Made by a program: the position numbers and the translations under genes. Below, piece after piece: positions 52,446 through 62,811 of a DNA stretch of 64,000 bases (its first letter is position 1; every line of letters starts with the position of its first letter). The notes under the pieces were generated by a model. The model did not search any database and was not told where the DNA came from. It saw only the letters and a program-made list of their open reading frames with translations. The DNA is from Synechococcus sp. GreenBA-s (GTDB lineage Bacteria; Cyanobacteriota; Cyanobacteriia; PCC-6307; Cyanobiaceae), in NCBI RefSeq assembly GCF_024345855.1, contig NZ_JAGQBX010000006.1, positions 1 to 64,000 on the forward strand, read 5' to 3'.

Positions 52446-52559
52446 TCAACCCTGGCGCTGCTTGTGCTTGGGGTTGGTGCAGATGACCATCACCCGGCCG
52501 TGGCGGCGAATCACCCGGCACTTGTCGCACATTTTCTTGACCGAGGCGCGCACCTTCAT
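52446..52559 (-). CDS. rpmJ: 50S ribosomal protein L36
   Basis: A 37-residue bL36: [19 protein letters not shown], then [18 protein letters not shown]. The four zinc ligands (CxxC, then C and H) are complete. It lies between adk and rpsM; infA, often found next to it, is absent here. Confidence 0.97.
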   Translation of the reverse strand: MKVRASVKKMCDKCRVIRRHGRVMVICTNPKHKQRQG

Positions 52560-52590
52560 GGGGGCGGTCTCTCCGAATTTCCAAACGACT

Positions 52591-52596
52591 ACCTTA
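52591..52596 (-). promoter_or_regulatory. Candidate -10 box for rpmJ-rpsM-rpsK-rpoA-rplQ
   Basis: On the minus strand the sequence reads TAAGGT, 31 bases before rpmJ, identical to the box in front of rplM. It suggests an internal promoter at the start of the alpha-operon segment. Confidence 0.4.
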
Positions 52597-52628
52597 TCAC
52601 ACGGGTCAATCGCGTCGGTCCCGGCCGT

Positions 52629-53189
52629 TCAGCCGAGCAGGGCCGCGATCCGGGCCTCGATGGCCTCTACCGTGCCGGCGGCATCCACGGCCTGGAGCAG
52701 CTGGCGCTCGTAGTAGTAGGCGATCAGGGGCGCGGTCTGCTCGCGGTACACCTCCAGACGGTGGCGGATCACCGCCTCGTTGTCGTCGGCGCGGCCGCGG
52801 GAGAGCAGACGCTCGATCAGCACCGCGTCGTCCAGCTCCATCAGCACCACCAGCTCGATCGGCTGGCCCAGCTCGTCGAGCAGCTGGCCGAGGGCCTCGG
52901 CCTGGACCCGGTTGCGGGGGAAGCCGTCGAGCAGCCAGCCGCCGCCACCGGCCGCCTGCTGCTGCTCGAGACGGCTGCGCACGATCGCCAGCACCAGGGC
53001 ATCGCTCACCAGCTCGCCACGGGCCATCACGGCCTCGGCCTCCTGGCCGAGGGCACTGCCGGCCTGCACTTCGGCCCGCAGCAGATCGCCGGTGGAGAGG
53101 TGCAGCAGGCCCCGGGCGGCCGCGAGGCGCTGGGCCTGGGTGCCCTTGCCGGCGCCGGGGGGGCCGAGGAAGAGGAGGCGTTGCGTCAT
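52629..53189 (-). CDS. adk: Adenylate kinase
   Basis: A 186-residue short-form adenylate kinase (no zinc-finger LID). The P-loop is GPPGAGKGTQAQRL, and the DGFPRN motif reads LLDGFPRNRVQA. It interconverts ATP + AMP and 2 ADP. ATG 53189 (MTQRLLFLG) fits the family. It lies 106 bases after secY. Confidence 0.97.
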   Translation of the reverse strand: MTQRLLFLGPPGAGKGTQAQRLAAARGLLHLSTGDLLRAEVQAGSALGQEAEAVMARGELVSDALVLAIVRSRLEQQQAAGGGGWLLDGFPRNRVQAEALGQLLDELGQPIELVVLMELDDAVLIERLLSRGRADDNEAVIRHRLEVYREQTAPLIAYYYERQLLQAVDAAGTVEAIEARIAALLG

Positions 53190-53295
53190 GGCGCGAAAGG
53201 GGAGTCGGATTGGGGAAAGGACGGAGATCGGGGATCGGGGACGCCGAAGCGATGAGCCGCGGACCGGCCCCTGGGCCAGGCCCGAAGGCAACGCC

Positions 53296-54615
53296 TCATT
53301 GGCGCACCATGCCCTCGTAGCGCTGGGAGATCACGTAGGTCTGCACCTGCTTGGCGGTGTCGATCGCCACGCCCACCAGGATCAGCAGCGAGGTGGCGCC
53401 CAGGCCCTGGAACGTCTTGACCTGGGTCGCGGACTCCACCGCCGAGGGGATGATCGCCACGGCGCCGAGAAACAACGAGCCCAGCAGCGTCAGACGGTTC
53501 TGCACGCTGGAAAGGTAGAGGGCCGTGGCCGAGCCGGGCCGCACACCGGGCACCGCCACGCCGGTGCGCTTGAGGTTGGTGGCAATGTCGATCGGGTTGA
53601 CCGTGAGCGAGGCGTAGAAGAAGGAGAAGCCCACGATCAGGGCGAAGTACACCAGCGCGTAGACCCAGGGGGTGCTGCTGTTGGGGCTGAGGTAGCCGGC
53701 CAGCTTGATCAGCCAGGGCGCGTTCGCCATGTTGGCGATGGTGAGCGGCAGGAACACCACCGCCGAGGCGAAGATGATCGGCATCACGCCGCCGGCATTG
53801 AGCTTGAGCGGCAGATAGCTCTGGCGCGCCGCCAGCAGGTTGGCGCCGCCCACCTGGCGCTTGGCGCTCACGATCGGGATGCGGCGGTTGCCCTCCTGCA
53901 CGAAGATGATGCCCACGATCGTGACCAGGAACACCAGCACCAGCACCACGATGCCGCCCACCGTGCTGCGGTCGCCACTCTGGGCCAGCTCGATGGTGGA
54001 GCCCAGGGCCCGGGGCAAGGTCGCCACGATGTTGAGGAAGATCACCAGCGAGGCGCCCTGGCCGATGCCGCGTTCGGTGATCACCTCGCTGATCCACATC
54101 ACCACCATCGAGCCGGTCACCAGGGCCACGGCGGTCTGGATCACGAACACGAGATCCGGCGTGCCGGCGGTGGCGTAGGGGCGCAGGATCAGGGCGAACA
54201 CCACGCTCTGGAGGATGCCCCAGCCCAGGGCCACGTAACGGGTGTACTGGGCGATCTTGCGGCGGCCGGCCTCACCCTCGTTCTTCTGCAGATCCTCCAG
54301 CTGGGGGATGGCGGAGGTGAGCAGCTGCAGGATGATCGAGGCGTTGATGAACGGCAGGATCCCCAGGCCGAACACCCCCAGGGTGGAGATGCCGCCGCCG
54401 GTGAAGATGTCCAGAAAGCCGATCAGCTGGCCGCCGCGGGCGATGAAGTCCTGGAAGGCGACCCGATCGATGCCGGGCACGGGGATGTAGATCCCCAGGC
54501 GCACCAGCAGCAACAGGCCCAGGGTGGTCAGCACGCGATCGCGCAGGCCCTTGGCCTGGATCAGCTGGCTGAGGATTTCTCCGGCACTGGGGTTGCGACC
54601 CCGGCTGACAAGCAT
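53296..54615 (-). CDS. secY: Preprotein translocase subunit SecY
   Basis: A 439-residue channel protein with ten TM helices. Family blocks are LGIYIPVPGIDRVAF, GIGQGASLVIF and ALYLSSVQNRLTLLG-like (C-terminal third). It serves plasma and thylakoid membranes in cyanobacteria. A strong hairpin-plus-T-run lies 36 bases before its start, so its expression may be separated from the upstream ribosomal genes. Confidence 0.98.
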   Translation of the reverse strand: MLVSRGRNPSAGEILSQLIQAKGLRDRVLTTLGLLLLVRLGIYIPVPGIDRVAFQDFIARGGQLIGFLDIFTGGGISTLGVFGLGILPFINASIILQLLTSAIPQLEDLQKNEGEAGRRKIAQYTRYVALGWGILQSVVFALILRPYATAGTPDLVFVIQTAVALVTGSMVVMWISEVITERGIGQGASLVIFLNIVATLPRALGSTIELAQSGDRSTVGGIVVLVLVFLVTIVGIIFVQEGNRRIPIVSAKRQVGGANLLAARQSYLPLKLNAGGVMPIIFASAVVFLPLTIANMANAPWLIKLAGYLSPNSSTPWVYALVYFALIVGFSFFYASLTVNPIDIATNLKRTGVAVPGVRPGSATALYLSSVQNRLTLLGSLFLGAVAIIPSAVESATQVKTFQGLGATSLLILVGVAIDTAKQVQTYVISQRYEGMVRQ

Positions 54616-54650
54616 GGCGAAGAGGGGCGGTGGAGGGGAGAAAGCGGAAC

Positions 54651-54691
54651 AAAAAAGCCGTCTGCAGGGCCCAAGGCACTGTCAGACGGCT
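54651..54691 (-). terminator. Intrinsic terminator/attenuator between rplO and secY
   Basis: Stem AGCCGTCTG/CAGACGGCT (54656-54664 with 54683-54691). Further internal pairing (CAG/CTG, GCC/GGC) is possible. It is followed on the minus strand by six Ts (As at 54651-54656). It is a textbook terminator placed inside a co-oriented ribosomal run. Confidence 0.8.
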
Positions 54692-54736
54692 CTGACCCTA
54701 AGGGGTCTGAAGAACGGGAGAGATCGGGCCGATGGC

Positions 54737-55189
54737 TCAGATCTCTTCGACGCTGCCGCCGGCGGCCTCGATCTTGGCGCGGGCGCTGGCGGTGAAGGCG
54801 GCGGCCTGGACCGTGAGTTTCACGGACAGGTCACCATTGCCGAGCACCTTGAGGGGATGCTTGGGGCTGGTGACCAGGCCCTCCTTCACCAGGGTGTCGA
54901 TGTTGACGGTGCTGCCGGCCTTGAGGTCGGCGAGCTTGCCCACATTGATCACCGTGTAGTTCGTCGGGTTGATCAGGGTGAAGTGCTTGAGCTTCGGCAC
55001 CCGGCGGTAGAGGGGCATCTGACCGCCCTCGAAGCCCGGACGGGTGGGGCGACCTGAGCGGGACTTCTGACCACGCATGCCGAAACCACAGCTGGCGCCC
55101 TGGCCGGCGGCGATGCCGCGGCCCTTGCGGAGCTTGCGGCGGCGGGCCCCCTTCTGGGGGGCGAGGGACTGGAGATTGAGCGACGTCAT
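54737..55189 (-). CDS. rplO: 50S ribosomal protein L15
   Basis: A 150-residue uL15 with [20 protein letters not shown] and [16 protein letters not shown]. It follows rpsE by 8 bases; rpmD (L30), found between them in many bacteria, is absent as usual in cyanobacteria. A terminator follows. Confidence 0.97.
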   Translation of the reverse strand: MTSLNLQSLAPQKGARRRKLRKGRGIAAGQGASCGFGMRGQKSRSGRPTRPGFEGGQMPLYRRVPKLKHFTLINPTNYTVINVGKLADLKAGSTVNIDTLVKEGLVTSPKHPLKVLGNGDLSVKLTVQAAAFTASARAKIEAAGGSVEEI

Positions 55190-55197
55190 GGCGGGCC

Positions 55198-55845
55198 TCA
55201 GGAGTAGATCTGCTCGAGGGAGATGCCCCGCTCCTTGGCGGTCTCCTTGTGGGTGCGCAGGCCGTTGAGGGCATCCACGGCGGCCCGGGCATTGTTGAGG
55301 GGGGTCTTGGAGCCCAGGCGCTTGGCCAGCACGTTCTTGATGCCGGCGAGCTCCAGCACCGTGCGGATCGAACCGCCGGCGATCACACCCGTACCGGGGG
55401 CGGCCGGACGGATCAGCACGCTGGCGGCGCCGTCACGGCCGTTGCCGAGGGTGGGGATCGAGGAGTGGCGGGTGAGGGGCACCTTGACCAGGTGCTTCTT
55501 GCCATCGGCCACGCCCTTGCGGACGGCGCCGATCACATCGCCGGCCTTGCCGACACCCACGCCCACCTGGCCCTTCTCGTTACCGACGACGACGATGGCC
55601 CGGAAGCTCATCTTCTTGCCGCCCTTCACGGTCTTGGAGACCCGGCGAATCTGCACCACGCGCTCCTGCCACTCGGAGTCGCGCTCCTGACCGCGACGAT
55701 TATCGCGGCCCCGACCGCCCTTGCGGTCACCACCCCTGCCGTCACCGCGGCCACCGCGGCGCTCCTGCTGGCCTTCGGCCGCGGCAGGAACGTCGGAGGC
55801 GGCGGGCACCGCGTTGGACTGAACTTGATCGTTGGTTTCCGTCAT
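55198..55845 (-). CDS. rpsE: 30S ribosomal protein S5
   Basis: A 215-residue uS5. The N-terminal ~55 residues are an Arg/Gly/Asp-rich, probably disordered extension. Family sequence starts at [20 protein letters not shown], with [17 protein letters not shown]. The extension makes it longer than E. coli S5 (about 166 residues) and is common in cyanobacteria. Confidence 0.97.
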   Translation of the reverse strand: MTETNDQVQSNAVPAASDVPAAAEGQQERRGGRGDGRGGDRKGGRGRDNRRGQERDSEWQERVVQIRRVSKTVKGGKKMSFRAIVVVGNEKGQVGVGVGKAGDVIGAVRKGVADGKKHLVKVPLTRHSSIPTLGNGRDGAASVLIRPAAPGTGVIAGGSIRTVLELAGIKNVLAKRLGSKTPLNNARAAVDALNGLRTHKETAKERGISLEQIYS

Positions 55846-55859
55846 GGTGAGAGCAGGGA

Positions 55860-56225
55860 TCAGAACTGAAGGCCCGCTTCCCGGGCGGCATCAGCCAGGG
55901 CCTTGACCCGGCCGTGGTACAGGTTGCCGCCGCGATCGAAGACCACCTGCTGGATGCCCTTGGCAAGGGCCCGCTTGGCGACCAGCTGACCAACGGCGAC
56001 GGAGGCGTCGGAGTTGGAGCCGAGCGTGAGGCTGGTGCGGAGCTCCTTGTCGACGGTCGAGGCGGAACACAGGGTGTTCTGGGCCGCGTCGTCGATGACC
56101 TGGGCGTAGATGTGATTGTTGGAGCGGAACACGGCGAGCCGGGGGCGAACCGCGGTGCCGGCCAGATGGCGACGCAGGCGGCGGTGCCGCTTCTGGGTCT
56201 GCTGCTTGCGAGTAAGGGACGACAT
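55860..56225 (-). CDS. rplR: 50S ribosomal protein L18
   Basis: A 121-residue uL18, the 5S rRNA binder. [19 protein letters not shown] and [20 protein letters not shown] are conserved. Standard position between rplF and rpsE. Confidence 0.97.
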   Translation of the reverse strand: MSSLTRKQQTQKRHRRLRRHLAGTAVRPRLAVFRSNNHIYAQVIDDAAQNTLCSASTVDKELRTSLTLGSNSDASVAVGQLVAKRALAKGIQQVVFDRGGNLYHGRVKALADAAREAGLQF

Positions 56226-56257
56226 GGGGGTACTGGGTAACGACGCTCAGGCAGACC

Positions 56258-56797
56258 TCATTTCTTACCGGTCTTACCGGCCTTGCGCAGGATGCGTTCG
56301 CCCTCGTACTTGATGCCCTTGCCCTTGTAGGGCTCAGGCGGACGGATGGCGCGCACCTTGGCGGCTTCGTTGCCCACAACTTCCTTGTCGGCACCGGACA
56401 CCAGCACGGTGGTGTTGCCGTCAACGGCAAAACTGACGCCCGCGGGGGGATCCAGCTCCACCTGATGGCTGTAGCCGGCGCTCACCACCAGCTTCTTGCC
56501 CTGGACAGCGGCGCGGTAGCCCACGCCGACGATCTCGAGCTTGCGAGTGAAGCCGTTGCTGACGCCCTCGACCATGTTGGCCACGAGGGTGCGGCAGAGG
56601 CCGTGGCGCTCCCGGGAACGGCGGCTGCCGTTGACGGGGCTCACCACCAGGGTGTTGCCGTCCTGGGCGATGGCGACGCCATCGGGGAGGGTGCGGCTCA
56701 ATTCCCCCTTGGGCCCCTTCACGGTCACGTCGAGGCCGTTGAGGCTGACGGTGACCGCGTTGGGGACGGGAATCGGCGCTTTACCAATACGAGACAT
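56258..56797 (-). CDS. rplF: 50S ribosomal protein L6
   Basis: A 179-residue uL6: [15 protein letters not shown] at the start, and the signature [20 protein letters not shown] near the end. It lies between rpsH and rplR. Confidence 0.98.
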   Translation of the reverse strand: MSRIGKAPIPVPNAVTVSLNGLDVTVKGPKGELSRTLPDGVAIAQDGNTLVVSPVNGSRRSRERHGLCRTLVANMVEGVSNGFTRKLEIVGVGYRAAVQGKKLVVSAGYSHQVELDPPAGVSFAVDGNTTVLVSGADKEVVGNEAAKVRAIRPPEPYKGKGIKYEGERILRKAGKTGKK

Positions 56798-56812
56798 GGG
56801 TTGACCTCCCTA

Positions 56813-57214
56813 TCAGTAGACGTAGCAGAGCACTTCGCCGCCGACGCCCTGCTTGCGGGCATCGCGGTCGCTCATCACACCCCTGGAGGTGGAGATGATG
56901 GCCACGCCGAGGCCGCCAAGAACCTTGGGCAGCTGGCGGGTGTTCTTGTAGATCCGCAGGCCGGGCTTGCTGACGCGCTGCACGGTGCGGATGGTGGGCT
57001 GGCGGTGCTTGCCGCTGTACTTCAGCTCGAGCACGAGGTGCTTGAGCACGCCCTCACCTTCTTCGGTGATGTCGGCGATGAAGCCCTCCTGCTGCAGCAC
57101 GTTGGCGATGCTGCGGACGATGCGGGAGGCGGGCACCTTGGTGGTCTGGTGACGCTTCTCACTCGCATTGCGGATGCGGGTGAGCAGGTCGGAAATCGGG
57201 TCGTGATTAGCCAT
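56813..57214 (-). CDS. rpsH: 30S ribosomal protein S8
   Basis: A 133-residue uS8: [16 protein letters not shown] at the start and [20 protein letters not shown] at the end. It follows rplE directly; rpsN (S14), found here in E. coli, is absent. Confidence 0.97.
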   Translation of the reverse strand: MANHDPISDLLTRIRNASEKRHQTTKVPASRIVRSIANVLQQEGFIADITEEGEGVLKHLVLELKYSGKHRQPTIRTVQRVSKPGLRIYKNTRQLPKVLGGLGVAIISTSRGVMSDRDARKQGVGGEVLCYVY

Positions 57215-57233
57215 GGTCGGATCCGAAGAGGGC

Positions 57234-57773
57234 TCAGTTGCTCTGGAACGGCATTCCCATCTCGCGCAGGAGGGCGCGGCCCTCTTCGTCGTTACGGGCG
57301 GTGGTCACGATGGTGATGTCCATGCCCCGGATGGCATCGATCTTGTCGAAGGAGATCTCGGGGAAGATGATCTGCTCCCGGATACCCAGGGTGTAGTTCC
57401 CCCGGCCGTCGAAGCTCTTGGCACTCACGCCGCGGAAGTCGCGGATGCGCGGCAGGGCGAGGTTAATGAGACGTTCGAGGAAGGCATACATCCGATCACC
57501 GCGGAGGGTGACGGCCACACCGATCGGCATGCCCTGACGGATCTTGAAGCCGGCGATGGCCTTCTTGGCGCGGGTCACCACGACCTTCTGGCCGGTGATG
57601 GTGGCCAGCTCCACGATCGAGGCCTCGAGGGCCTTGGCGTTCTGGGCGGCTTCACCGAGGCCCCGGTTGACGGTGACTTTCACCACCTTGGGGACTTCGT
57701 GGATGTTCGAGAGGTTGAGATCCTTGAGCAGCTTGGGCTGGATCTTCTCCCGATAGTTCTGTTTGAGGGACAT
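57234..57773 (-). CDS. rplE: 50S ribosomal protein L5
   Basis: A 179-residue uL5 that binds 5S r[23 protein letters not shown] and [13 protein letters not shown]-like ([20 protein letters not shown]) are conserved. The gap to rplX upstream is 109 bases, longer than most in this cluster. Confidence 0.97.
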   Translation of the reverse strand: MSLKQNYREKIQPKLLKDLNLSNIHEVPKVVKVTVNRGLGEAAQNAKALEASIVELATITGQKVVVTRAKKAIAGFKIRQGMPIGVAVTLRGDRMYAFLERLINLALPRIRDFRGVSAKSFDGRGNYTLGIREQIIFPEISFDKIDAIRGMDITIVTTARNDEEGRALLREMGMPFQSN

Positions 57774-57882
57774 GACGGGGGGAAGGGGTTGCGCTTCTGG
57801 GCGTTGTCAGAAGGCGGACAGGGACAGACGGAAAGACAGGCGGGTGTAGCGGAGACCGATCAGGGGCCTGGGGTGAGGAATC

Positions 57883-58239
57883 TCAGTCCAGGATCTCGCC
57901 GGTCTTCTTGAGGCGGCGCTTCTTGGTGCCGTCCTTCTCCAGCACGATCTCCACGCGGCTGGCCACCTTCTTCTCGGTGGAGTACAGCTGCACGTTGGAG
58001 GCATGCACGGAGGCTTCCTCGGTCACGATGCGACCGGATTCGCCCTCCTGGGTGGGCTTGACGTGGCGGGTGCGCAGGTTGATGCCCTGCACGACCACGC
58101 GGTTCTCGTAGGGCAGGGTGCGCAGGACCTCACCGGTCTTGCCCTTGTCCTTGCCGGCGATCACCTGGACGGTGTCGCCCTTCTTGATGCGCATCTTGAT
58201 GCGCACCTGGGCCTTGGCCTTGGGGGTGGCAGTCGCCAT
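57883..58239 (-). CDS. rplX: 50S ribosomal protein L24
   Basis: A 118-residue uL24 with the KOW motif [20 protein letters not shown] and [20 protein letters not shown]. It starts one base after the rplN stop. Confidence 0.97.
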   Translation of the reverse strand: MATATPKAKAQVRIKMRIKKGDTVQVIAGKDKGKTGEVLRTLPYENRVVVQGINLRTRHVKPTQEGESGRIVTEEASVHASNVQLYSTEKKVASRVEIVLEKDGTKKRRLKKTGEILD

Positions 58240-58240
58240 C

Positions 58241-58606
58241 TCAGATCACCTCCGGAGCGAGGGACACGATCTTGGTGAAGTTGCGCTCGCGCAGTTCGCG
58301 GGCAACGGGACCGAAGACGCGGGTGCCCTTGGGGTTGTTGTCGTTGCCCAGGATCACGGCGGCGTTGTCGTCGAACCGGATCGAGTTGCCGGTGTCGCGG
58401 CGCAGGGTGGCCCTGGTGCGCACCACAACGGCCTTGACCACGTCCGACTTCTTGACGCCCATGTTGGGCATGGCGTCCTTGACGGCGGCCACGATCACAT
58501 CGCCCACGTGGGCGTAGCGACGGTTGGTGCCCAGCACACGGATGCACTGGATCCGCTTGGCGCCGCTGTTGTCAGCGACGGTGAGGAAAGTTTCCTGTTG
58601 AATCAT
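58241..58606 (-). CDS. rplN: 50S ribosomal protein L14
   Basis: A 121-residue uL14: [20 protein letters not shown], and [20 protein letters not shown] near the C-terminus. Standard position between rpsQ and rplX. Confidence 0.98.
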   Translation of the reverse strand: MIQQETFLTVADNSGAKRIQCIRVLGTNRRYAHVGDVIVAAVKDAMPNMGVKKSDVVKAVVVRTRATLRRDTGNSIRFDDNAAVILGNDNNPKGTRVFGPVARELRERNFTKIVSLAPEVI

Positions 58607-58618
58607 CGGGAGTCTTCC

Positions 58619-58870
58619 TCAGCTGGCGCTGGTGTTGGTGAGAACCTCGGCCACGGCCCAACGCTTGGTGCGGCTGAGGGGACGGGTTTCGGTAATGCGA
58701 ACCCGGTCACCCACCTTGCAGGCGTTGGCCTCATCGTGGGCCTTGTAGCGGGTGGTGCGGCTCACCGTCTTCTGATAGATGGGGTGGGGGAAGCGGTTTT
58801 CCACCGCCACAACCACCGTTTTGTCCATCTTGTCGCTGACGACGGTGCCGACCCTTTCCTTGAGTGCCAT
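58619..58870 (-). CDS. rpsQ: 30S ribosomal protein S17
   Basis: An 83-residue uS17: [20 protein letters not shown] and [18 protein letters not shown]. It lies between rpmC and rplN. Confidence 0.97.
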   Translation of the reverse strand: MALKERVGTVVSDKMDKTVVVAVENRFPHPIYQKTVSRTTRYKAHDEANACKVGDRVRITETRPLSRTKRWAVAEVLTNTSAS

Positions 58871-58887
58871 GACTGGTATGGGGGGAA

Positions 58888-59097
58888 TCAGGAAGCGGCG
58901 GAGCGCTGGCGCTCGGATTGCACCGTCAGCAGCTGGGCCAGCTTGATGCGGGCGGCCTTGAAGCGGTGCGGGGTCTCGAGACGGCGGGTGGCCTGCTCGA
59001 AACGGAGGGTGAACAGTTCGCGGCGGGTGCCATCGATCTGGGCGGTGATCTCCTCGCCGGAGAGCTTGCGCAGTTCGGCGATGTCGGGACGTGCCAT
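58888..59097 (-). CDS. rpmC: 50S ribosomal protein L29
   Basis: A 69-residue uL29 helical hairpin: [20 protein letters not shown] and [20 protein letters not shown]. It is 2 bases after rplP. Confidence 0.97.
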   Translation of the reverse strand: MARPDIAELRKLSGEEITAQIDGTRRELFTLRFEQATRRLETPHRFKAARIKLAQLLTVQSERQRSAAS

Positions 59098-59099
59098 GG

Positions 59100-59558
59100 T
59101 CAGGACTCCACGGTGGCGACTTCTGCGACCTGGGCGGCCTCTTGGTCAGCCAGGCTCAGAAACTTGGTCTTGAGGGGCAGTTTGTACTGCGCCAGGCGCA
59201 TGGCCTCTTTGGCGATGTCGGGGGTGATGTCGGCACCACCCATCTCAAAGAGGATGCGACCGGGCTTGATCACCGCCACCCAGAACTCCGGGTTGCCCTT
59301 ACCGGAACCCATCCGGGTTTCGGCGGGGCGCATGGTGACCGGCTTGTCGGGGAAGATCCGGATCCAGATCTTCCCGCCCCGCTTGACATGGCGGGTCATG
59401 GCACGACGACAGGCCTCGATCTGGCGGGAGGTAATCCACCCGCACTCCTGGGCCTGGAGCGCGAAGTCACCGAAGGCAATGGTGTTGCCTCGGGTGGCGA
59501 TGCCGCGCATGCGGCCGCGCTGCTGCTTGCGGAATTTGACGCGTCTGGGACTCAGCAT
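59100..59558 (-). CDS. rplP: 50S ribosomal protein L16
   Basis: A 152-residue uL16: [20 protein letters not shown] and the [20 protein letters not shown] block near the tRNA-binding face. It lies between rpsC and rpmC. Confidence 0.98.
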   Translation of the reverse strand: MLSPRRVKFRKQQRGRMRGIATRGNTIAFGDFALQAQECGWITSRQIEACRRAMTRHVKRGGKIWIRIFPDKPVTMRPAETRMGSGKGNPEFWVAVIKPGRILFEMGGADITPDIAKEAMRLAQYKLPLKTKFLSLADQEAAQVAEVATVES

Positions 59559-59574
59559 GGTTCAGGCCTCCTGA

Positions 59575-60303
59575 TCACTCTTCGTTCGAACGGTCTTCGA
59601 ACTGTTGGGGCCGCCGGCTGGTGCGGCGCTTGGGTGCCGCACCCACGGGCACCTTGTCCTGTTGACCAGGAAGGACTTCCCCCTTGAACACCCACACCTT
59701 GATCCCCAGCACCCCGTAGGTGGTGGAGGCGACCTTGGTGGCGTAGTCGATGTCGGCGCGGAGGGTGTGCAGGGGCACACGGCCTTCGCGGGTCCACTCG
59801 GTCCGGGCGATCTCGGCGCCGTTGAGGCGGCCGCTCACCTGGATCTTCAGGCCCAGGACGCCAGCGCGCTGGGCGCGCTGGACGGTCATGCGCAGCACGC
59901 GGCGGAAGGCCACGCGCTTCTCCAGCTGCTGGGCGATGTACTCGGCCAGCAGGTAGGCGTCGGCGTCGACGCGCTCCACTTCGACCACGTTGATGCGCAC
60001 CTGGCGGCTGGCATCCCCGACGGTCTTCTGAATGCCGGCGCGCAGTTCCTCAATGCCGCTGCCCTGACGGCCCACGAGCACGCCCGGGCGGGCGGTCTTG
60101 AGCTCGACCTCGAGCTGGTCGGCCTTGCGGGCGATCAGCACATCGCTGATGCCGGCGGCGCCGTACTTCTTGTGGATGAACTTGCGGATCCGGTCATCCT
60201 CCTGGAGGAGGGTCGGATAGGTCTTGCTGGGGGCGTACCAGCGGGACCGGTGCTCCTGGGTGATCCCCAGGCGCAGGCCGGTTGGATGGATCTTGTGTCC
60301 CAT
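59575..60303 (-). CDS. rpsC: 30S ribosomal protein S3
   Basis: A 242-residue uS3 with the KH-type block ([20 protein letters not shown]) and [17 protein letters not shown] basic tail of ~30 residues follows. It helps form the mRNA entry site. Standard position between rplV and rplP. Confidence 0.98.
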   Translation of the reverse strand: MGHKIHPTGLRLGITQEHRSRWYAPSKTYPTLLQEDDRIRKFIHKKYGAAGISDVLIARKADQLEVELKTARPGVLVGRQGSGIEELRAGIQKTVGDASRQVRINVVEVERVDADAYLLAEYIAQQLEKRVAFRRVLRMTVQRAQRAGVLGLKIQVSGRLNGAEIARTEWTREGRVPLHTLRADIDYATKVASTTYGVLGIKVWVFKGEVLPGQQDKVPVGAAPKRRTSRRPQQFEDRSNEE

Positions 60304-60321
60304 CGTTCGGTGTCCTCGGGA

Positions 60322-60675
60322 TCAGGCGGAAGGAGCCACAGCAATGCTGATGTGGCAGGTTTTTTTCTGAATCGCGTAGGCGCGACCCTGGGCGCGGGGG
60401 CGGAAGCGCTTCAGCACGGGACCCATGTCGGCCGTGGCCGCAGAGATCACGAGGTTGGCGGGATCCAGGCCCAGGTTGTTCTCGGCATTGGCCACCGCAG
60501 AACGCAGCACCTTGGTGATCGGGCCGGTGGAGCGGTAGGGCATGAACTCGAGCATGATCAGCGCGTCGCGATAGGAGCGACCGCGGATCTGATCGAGCAC
60601 CCGGCGCACCTTGGACACGGAGCCACGGATGTAGCGGCCATGGGCCTGGGCCGTTTGGTTGGAGCTGTTAGCCAT
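60322..60675 (-). CDS. rplV: 50S ribosomal protein L22
   Basis: A 117-residue uL22: [20 protein letters not shown] and the beta-hairpin loop region [20 protein letters not shown] that lines the exit tunnel. ATG 60675 is chosen, 4 bases after the rpsS stop; the frame continues 20 codons into rpsS. Confidence 0.97.
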   Translation of the reverse strand: MANSSNQTAQAHGRYIRGSVSKVRRVLDQIRGRSYRDALIMLEFMPYRSTGPITKVLRSAVANAENNLGLDPANLVISAATADMGPVLKRFRPRAQGRAYAIQKKTCHISIAVAPSA

Positions 60676-60679
60676 GTCC

Positions 60680-60955
60680 TCAGCGGCCTCCTTTCTTGTC
60701 CTTGATGTGGCCCCGGAAGTTGCGGGTAGGCGCAAATTCCCCGAGCTTGTGACCCACCATCTGCTCCGTCACGTAGACGGGCACATGGGCCTTGCCGTTG
60801 TGAACGGCAATGGTGTGGCCGATCATCATCGGCAGGATGGTGGATGCCCGTGACCAGGTCTTGATCACGGACTTGTCGTCGGCAGCGTTCTGCTTCTCAA
60901 CCTTGCGGAGCAGGCTGTCGGCAACAAACGGGCCTTTTTTGAGTGAACGTCCCAT
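60680..60955 (-). CDS. rpsS: 30S ribosomal protein S19
   Basis: A 91-residue uS19: [40 protein letters not shown] and [12 protein letters not shown] are all intact. It is placed between rplB and rplV. Confidence 0.98.
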   Translation of the reverse strand: MGRSLKKGPFVADSLLRKVEKQNAADDKSVIKTWSRASTILPMMIGHTIAVHNGKAHVPVYVTEQMVGHKLGEFAPTRNFRGHIKDKKGGR

Positions 60956-60990
60956 GGCGGTTTAAGCGGAAAGCAAAGCGGTGTGGTTCA

Positions 60991-61854
60991 TCAGGAATCG
61001 CGTCCGCCACGGCTCCGCTTGGAGGTGCGGCGACGTTTCCGGAGCACAAACCGATTGCTGGGTTTGTTCCGCTTGCGGGTCTTGAGGCCAAGGGCCGGCT
61101 TACCCCAGGGGGTGACAGGACCGGAGCGGCCGATCGGCGCGCGACCCTCGCCACCACCGTGGGGGTGGTCGCAGGGGTTCATCACCGAACCGCGCACCTG
61201 GGGACGGCGACCGAGCCAGCGGCGACGGCCGGCCTTGCCGAGGCTGGTGTTGCGGACTTCGGCGTTGCCCACTTCGCCGAGGGTGGCGTAGCACTCACGG
61301 CGCACCAAGCGAACCTCGGTGGAGGGCAGCTTGAGGGCGACATAGTCGCCCTCCTTGGCCATCACCTGGGCGCTGGCGCCGGCGGTGCGCACCATCTGGC
61401 CGCCACGACCGGCGTACAGCTCCACGTTGTGGACGCTGGAGCCGAGGGGGATGGCGGAGAGGGGCAGGGCGTTGCCGTTCTCGATCGGGGACTCGGGACC
61501 CGAGACCACGGTGGAGCCGACGGCCACCCCGGCCGGAGCCAGGATGTAGCGCTTCTCGCCATCGGCGTAGAAGAGCAGCGCCAGACGGGCGTTGCGGTGC
61601 GGGTCGTAGTGGATGGCGGCCACCTTGGCCACCACCCCGTGCTTGTCGCGACGGAAGTCGACGAGGCGATAGAGGCGCTTGTGGCCACCGCCGCGGTGGC
61701 GGCAGGTGATCACACCACGGTTGTTGCGGCCCTTGCGCTGGTGCTTGGCCACCACCAGGCCGCGCTCGCGGCCCCGGCCGGTGACTTCGGCGTAGTCGCT
61801 GGCGACCCGGGTGCGGGTGCCAGGCGTAATCGGGCGGTACTTACGGATTCCCAT
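60991..61854 (-). CDS. rplB: 50S ribosomal protein L2
   Basis: A 287-residue uL2. [16 protein letters not shown] is at the start; the functional block [20 protein letters not shown] contains the conserved His near the peptidyl transferase centre. Standard position between rplW and rpsS. Confidence 0.98.
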   Translation of the reverse strand: MGIRKYRPITPGTRTRVASDYAEVTGRGRERGLVVAKHQRKGRNNRGVITCRHRGGGHKRLYRLVDFRRDKHGVVAKVAAIHYDPHRNARLALLFYADGEKRYILAPAGVAVGSTVVSGPESPIENGNALPLSAIPLGSSVHNVELYAGRGGQMVRTAGASAQVMAKEGDYVALKLPSTEVRLVRRECYATLGEVGNAEVRNTSLGKAGRRRWLGRRPQVRGSVMNPCDHPHGGGEGRAPIGRSGPVTPWGKPALGLKTRKRNKPSNRFVLRKRRRTSKRSRGGRDS

Positions 61855-61869
61855 GTCGGTTCAGACCCC

Positions 61870-62172
61870 TCAGGACTCAGGGAACAGCTGGATGGCACTG
61901 CCATCGGCAAGGCGCACCACCGCCTTCTTCACCTGGGCGCGCTTGCCGGCGAAACGGCCCACACGCCGGGTGCGGCGCGGGGGGTTCATGGTGCTGATCC
62001 CGACGACCTTCACATCGAACAGCTGTTCGACGGCGGCCTTGATGTCGGGCTTGGCAGCCCGGTGGTCCACCTCAAAGGTGTACTGGTTCTGCTCCAGGGC
62101 GCGGGTGGCCTTCTCGGTGATCAGCGGCCGACGGATCACATCCGCGAGCCGACCTGCAAAACGTTCAGCCAT
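61870..62172 (-). CDS. rplW: 50S ribosomal protein L23
   Basis: A 100-residue uL23: [20 protein letters not shown] and [20 protein letters not shown]. It sits at the tunnel exit and docks trigger factor and SRP. Its start overlaps the end of rplD by 8 bases. Confidence 0.97.
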   Translation of the reverse strand: MAERFAGRLADVIRRPLITEKATRALEQNQYTFEVDHRAAKPDIKAAVEQLFDVKVVGISTMNPPRRTRRVGRFAGKRAQVKKAVVRLADGSAIQLFPES

Positions 62173-62800
62173 CGCCGTAGACCTCCTGAATCTTCGCGAG
62201 TGCTTCCTCGCTCACCACCAGGGCGTTGGCGTGGAGCAGATCGAACACGTTGAGCTGATCGGCGGCGATCAGCTTCACCTTTTCGAGGTTGCGCACCGAG
62301 CGGCGCACCACCTCGCTGGGGGCATCCAGCACCACCAGCACCTTGGAGCCTGCGGCGATGCCGAGACGGCCGAGGGCGGCGGTGATTTCCTTGGTCTTGG
62401 GGATGTCCAGGCCAGCGGCGAAACCCTTCACCACGGTGATGTCCGCAGCGCGGCTCACCAGGGCGGTGCGAAGGGCGAGGCGCCGCTCCTTGCGGTTCAT
62501 CCCCAGGTTGTAGGTGCGGGGCTTGGGCCCGAAGACCACACCGCCACCGGGACGCAGCGGGGTGCGGATCGAACCCTGGCGGGCGCGACCGGTGCCCTTC
62601 TGCTTGTAGGGCTTGCGGCCGCCACCGGCCACTTCAGCGCGGGTGAGGGTGCTGGCGGTGCCCTGACGGGCGTGGGCCAGCTGGCGCACCACGGCGCGAT
62701 GCACGAGGTCCTTGGCGGAGCTCTCTTTGGCGACCTTCAGGTCGAGGCTGGCGGAACCAGCCTCCTTGCCTTGCCAGTCGCGAACGACGATGGTTGTCAT
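62165..62800 (-). CDS. rplD: 50S ribosomal protein L4
   Basis: A 211-residue uL4: [20 protein letters not shown] and [20 protein letters not shown], the loop that lines the exit tunnel. It starts 11 bases after rplC and overlaps rplW. Confidence 0.97.
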   Translation of the reverse strand: MTTIVVRDWQGKEAGSASLDLKVAKESSAKDLVHRAVVRQLAHARQGTASTLTRAEVAGGGRKPYKQKGTGRARQGSIRTPLRPGGGVVFGPKPRTYNLGMNRKERRLALRTALVSRAADITVVKGFAAGLDIPKTKEITAALGRLGIAAGSKVLVVLDAPSEVVRRSVRNLEKVKLIAADQLNVFDLLHANALVVSEEALAKIQEVYGDG

Positions 62801-62811
62801 CTCTGTCCTCC

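Noticed and set aside
52780-54795. 671-codon plus-strand open frame
   Set aside because: Antisense to adk, secY and their flanks; His/Gln/Gly-rich filler.
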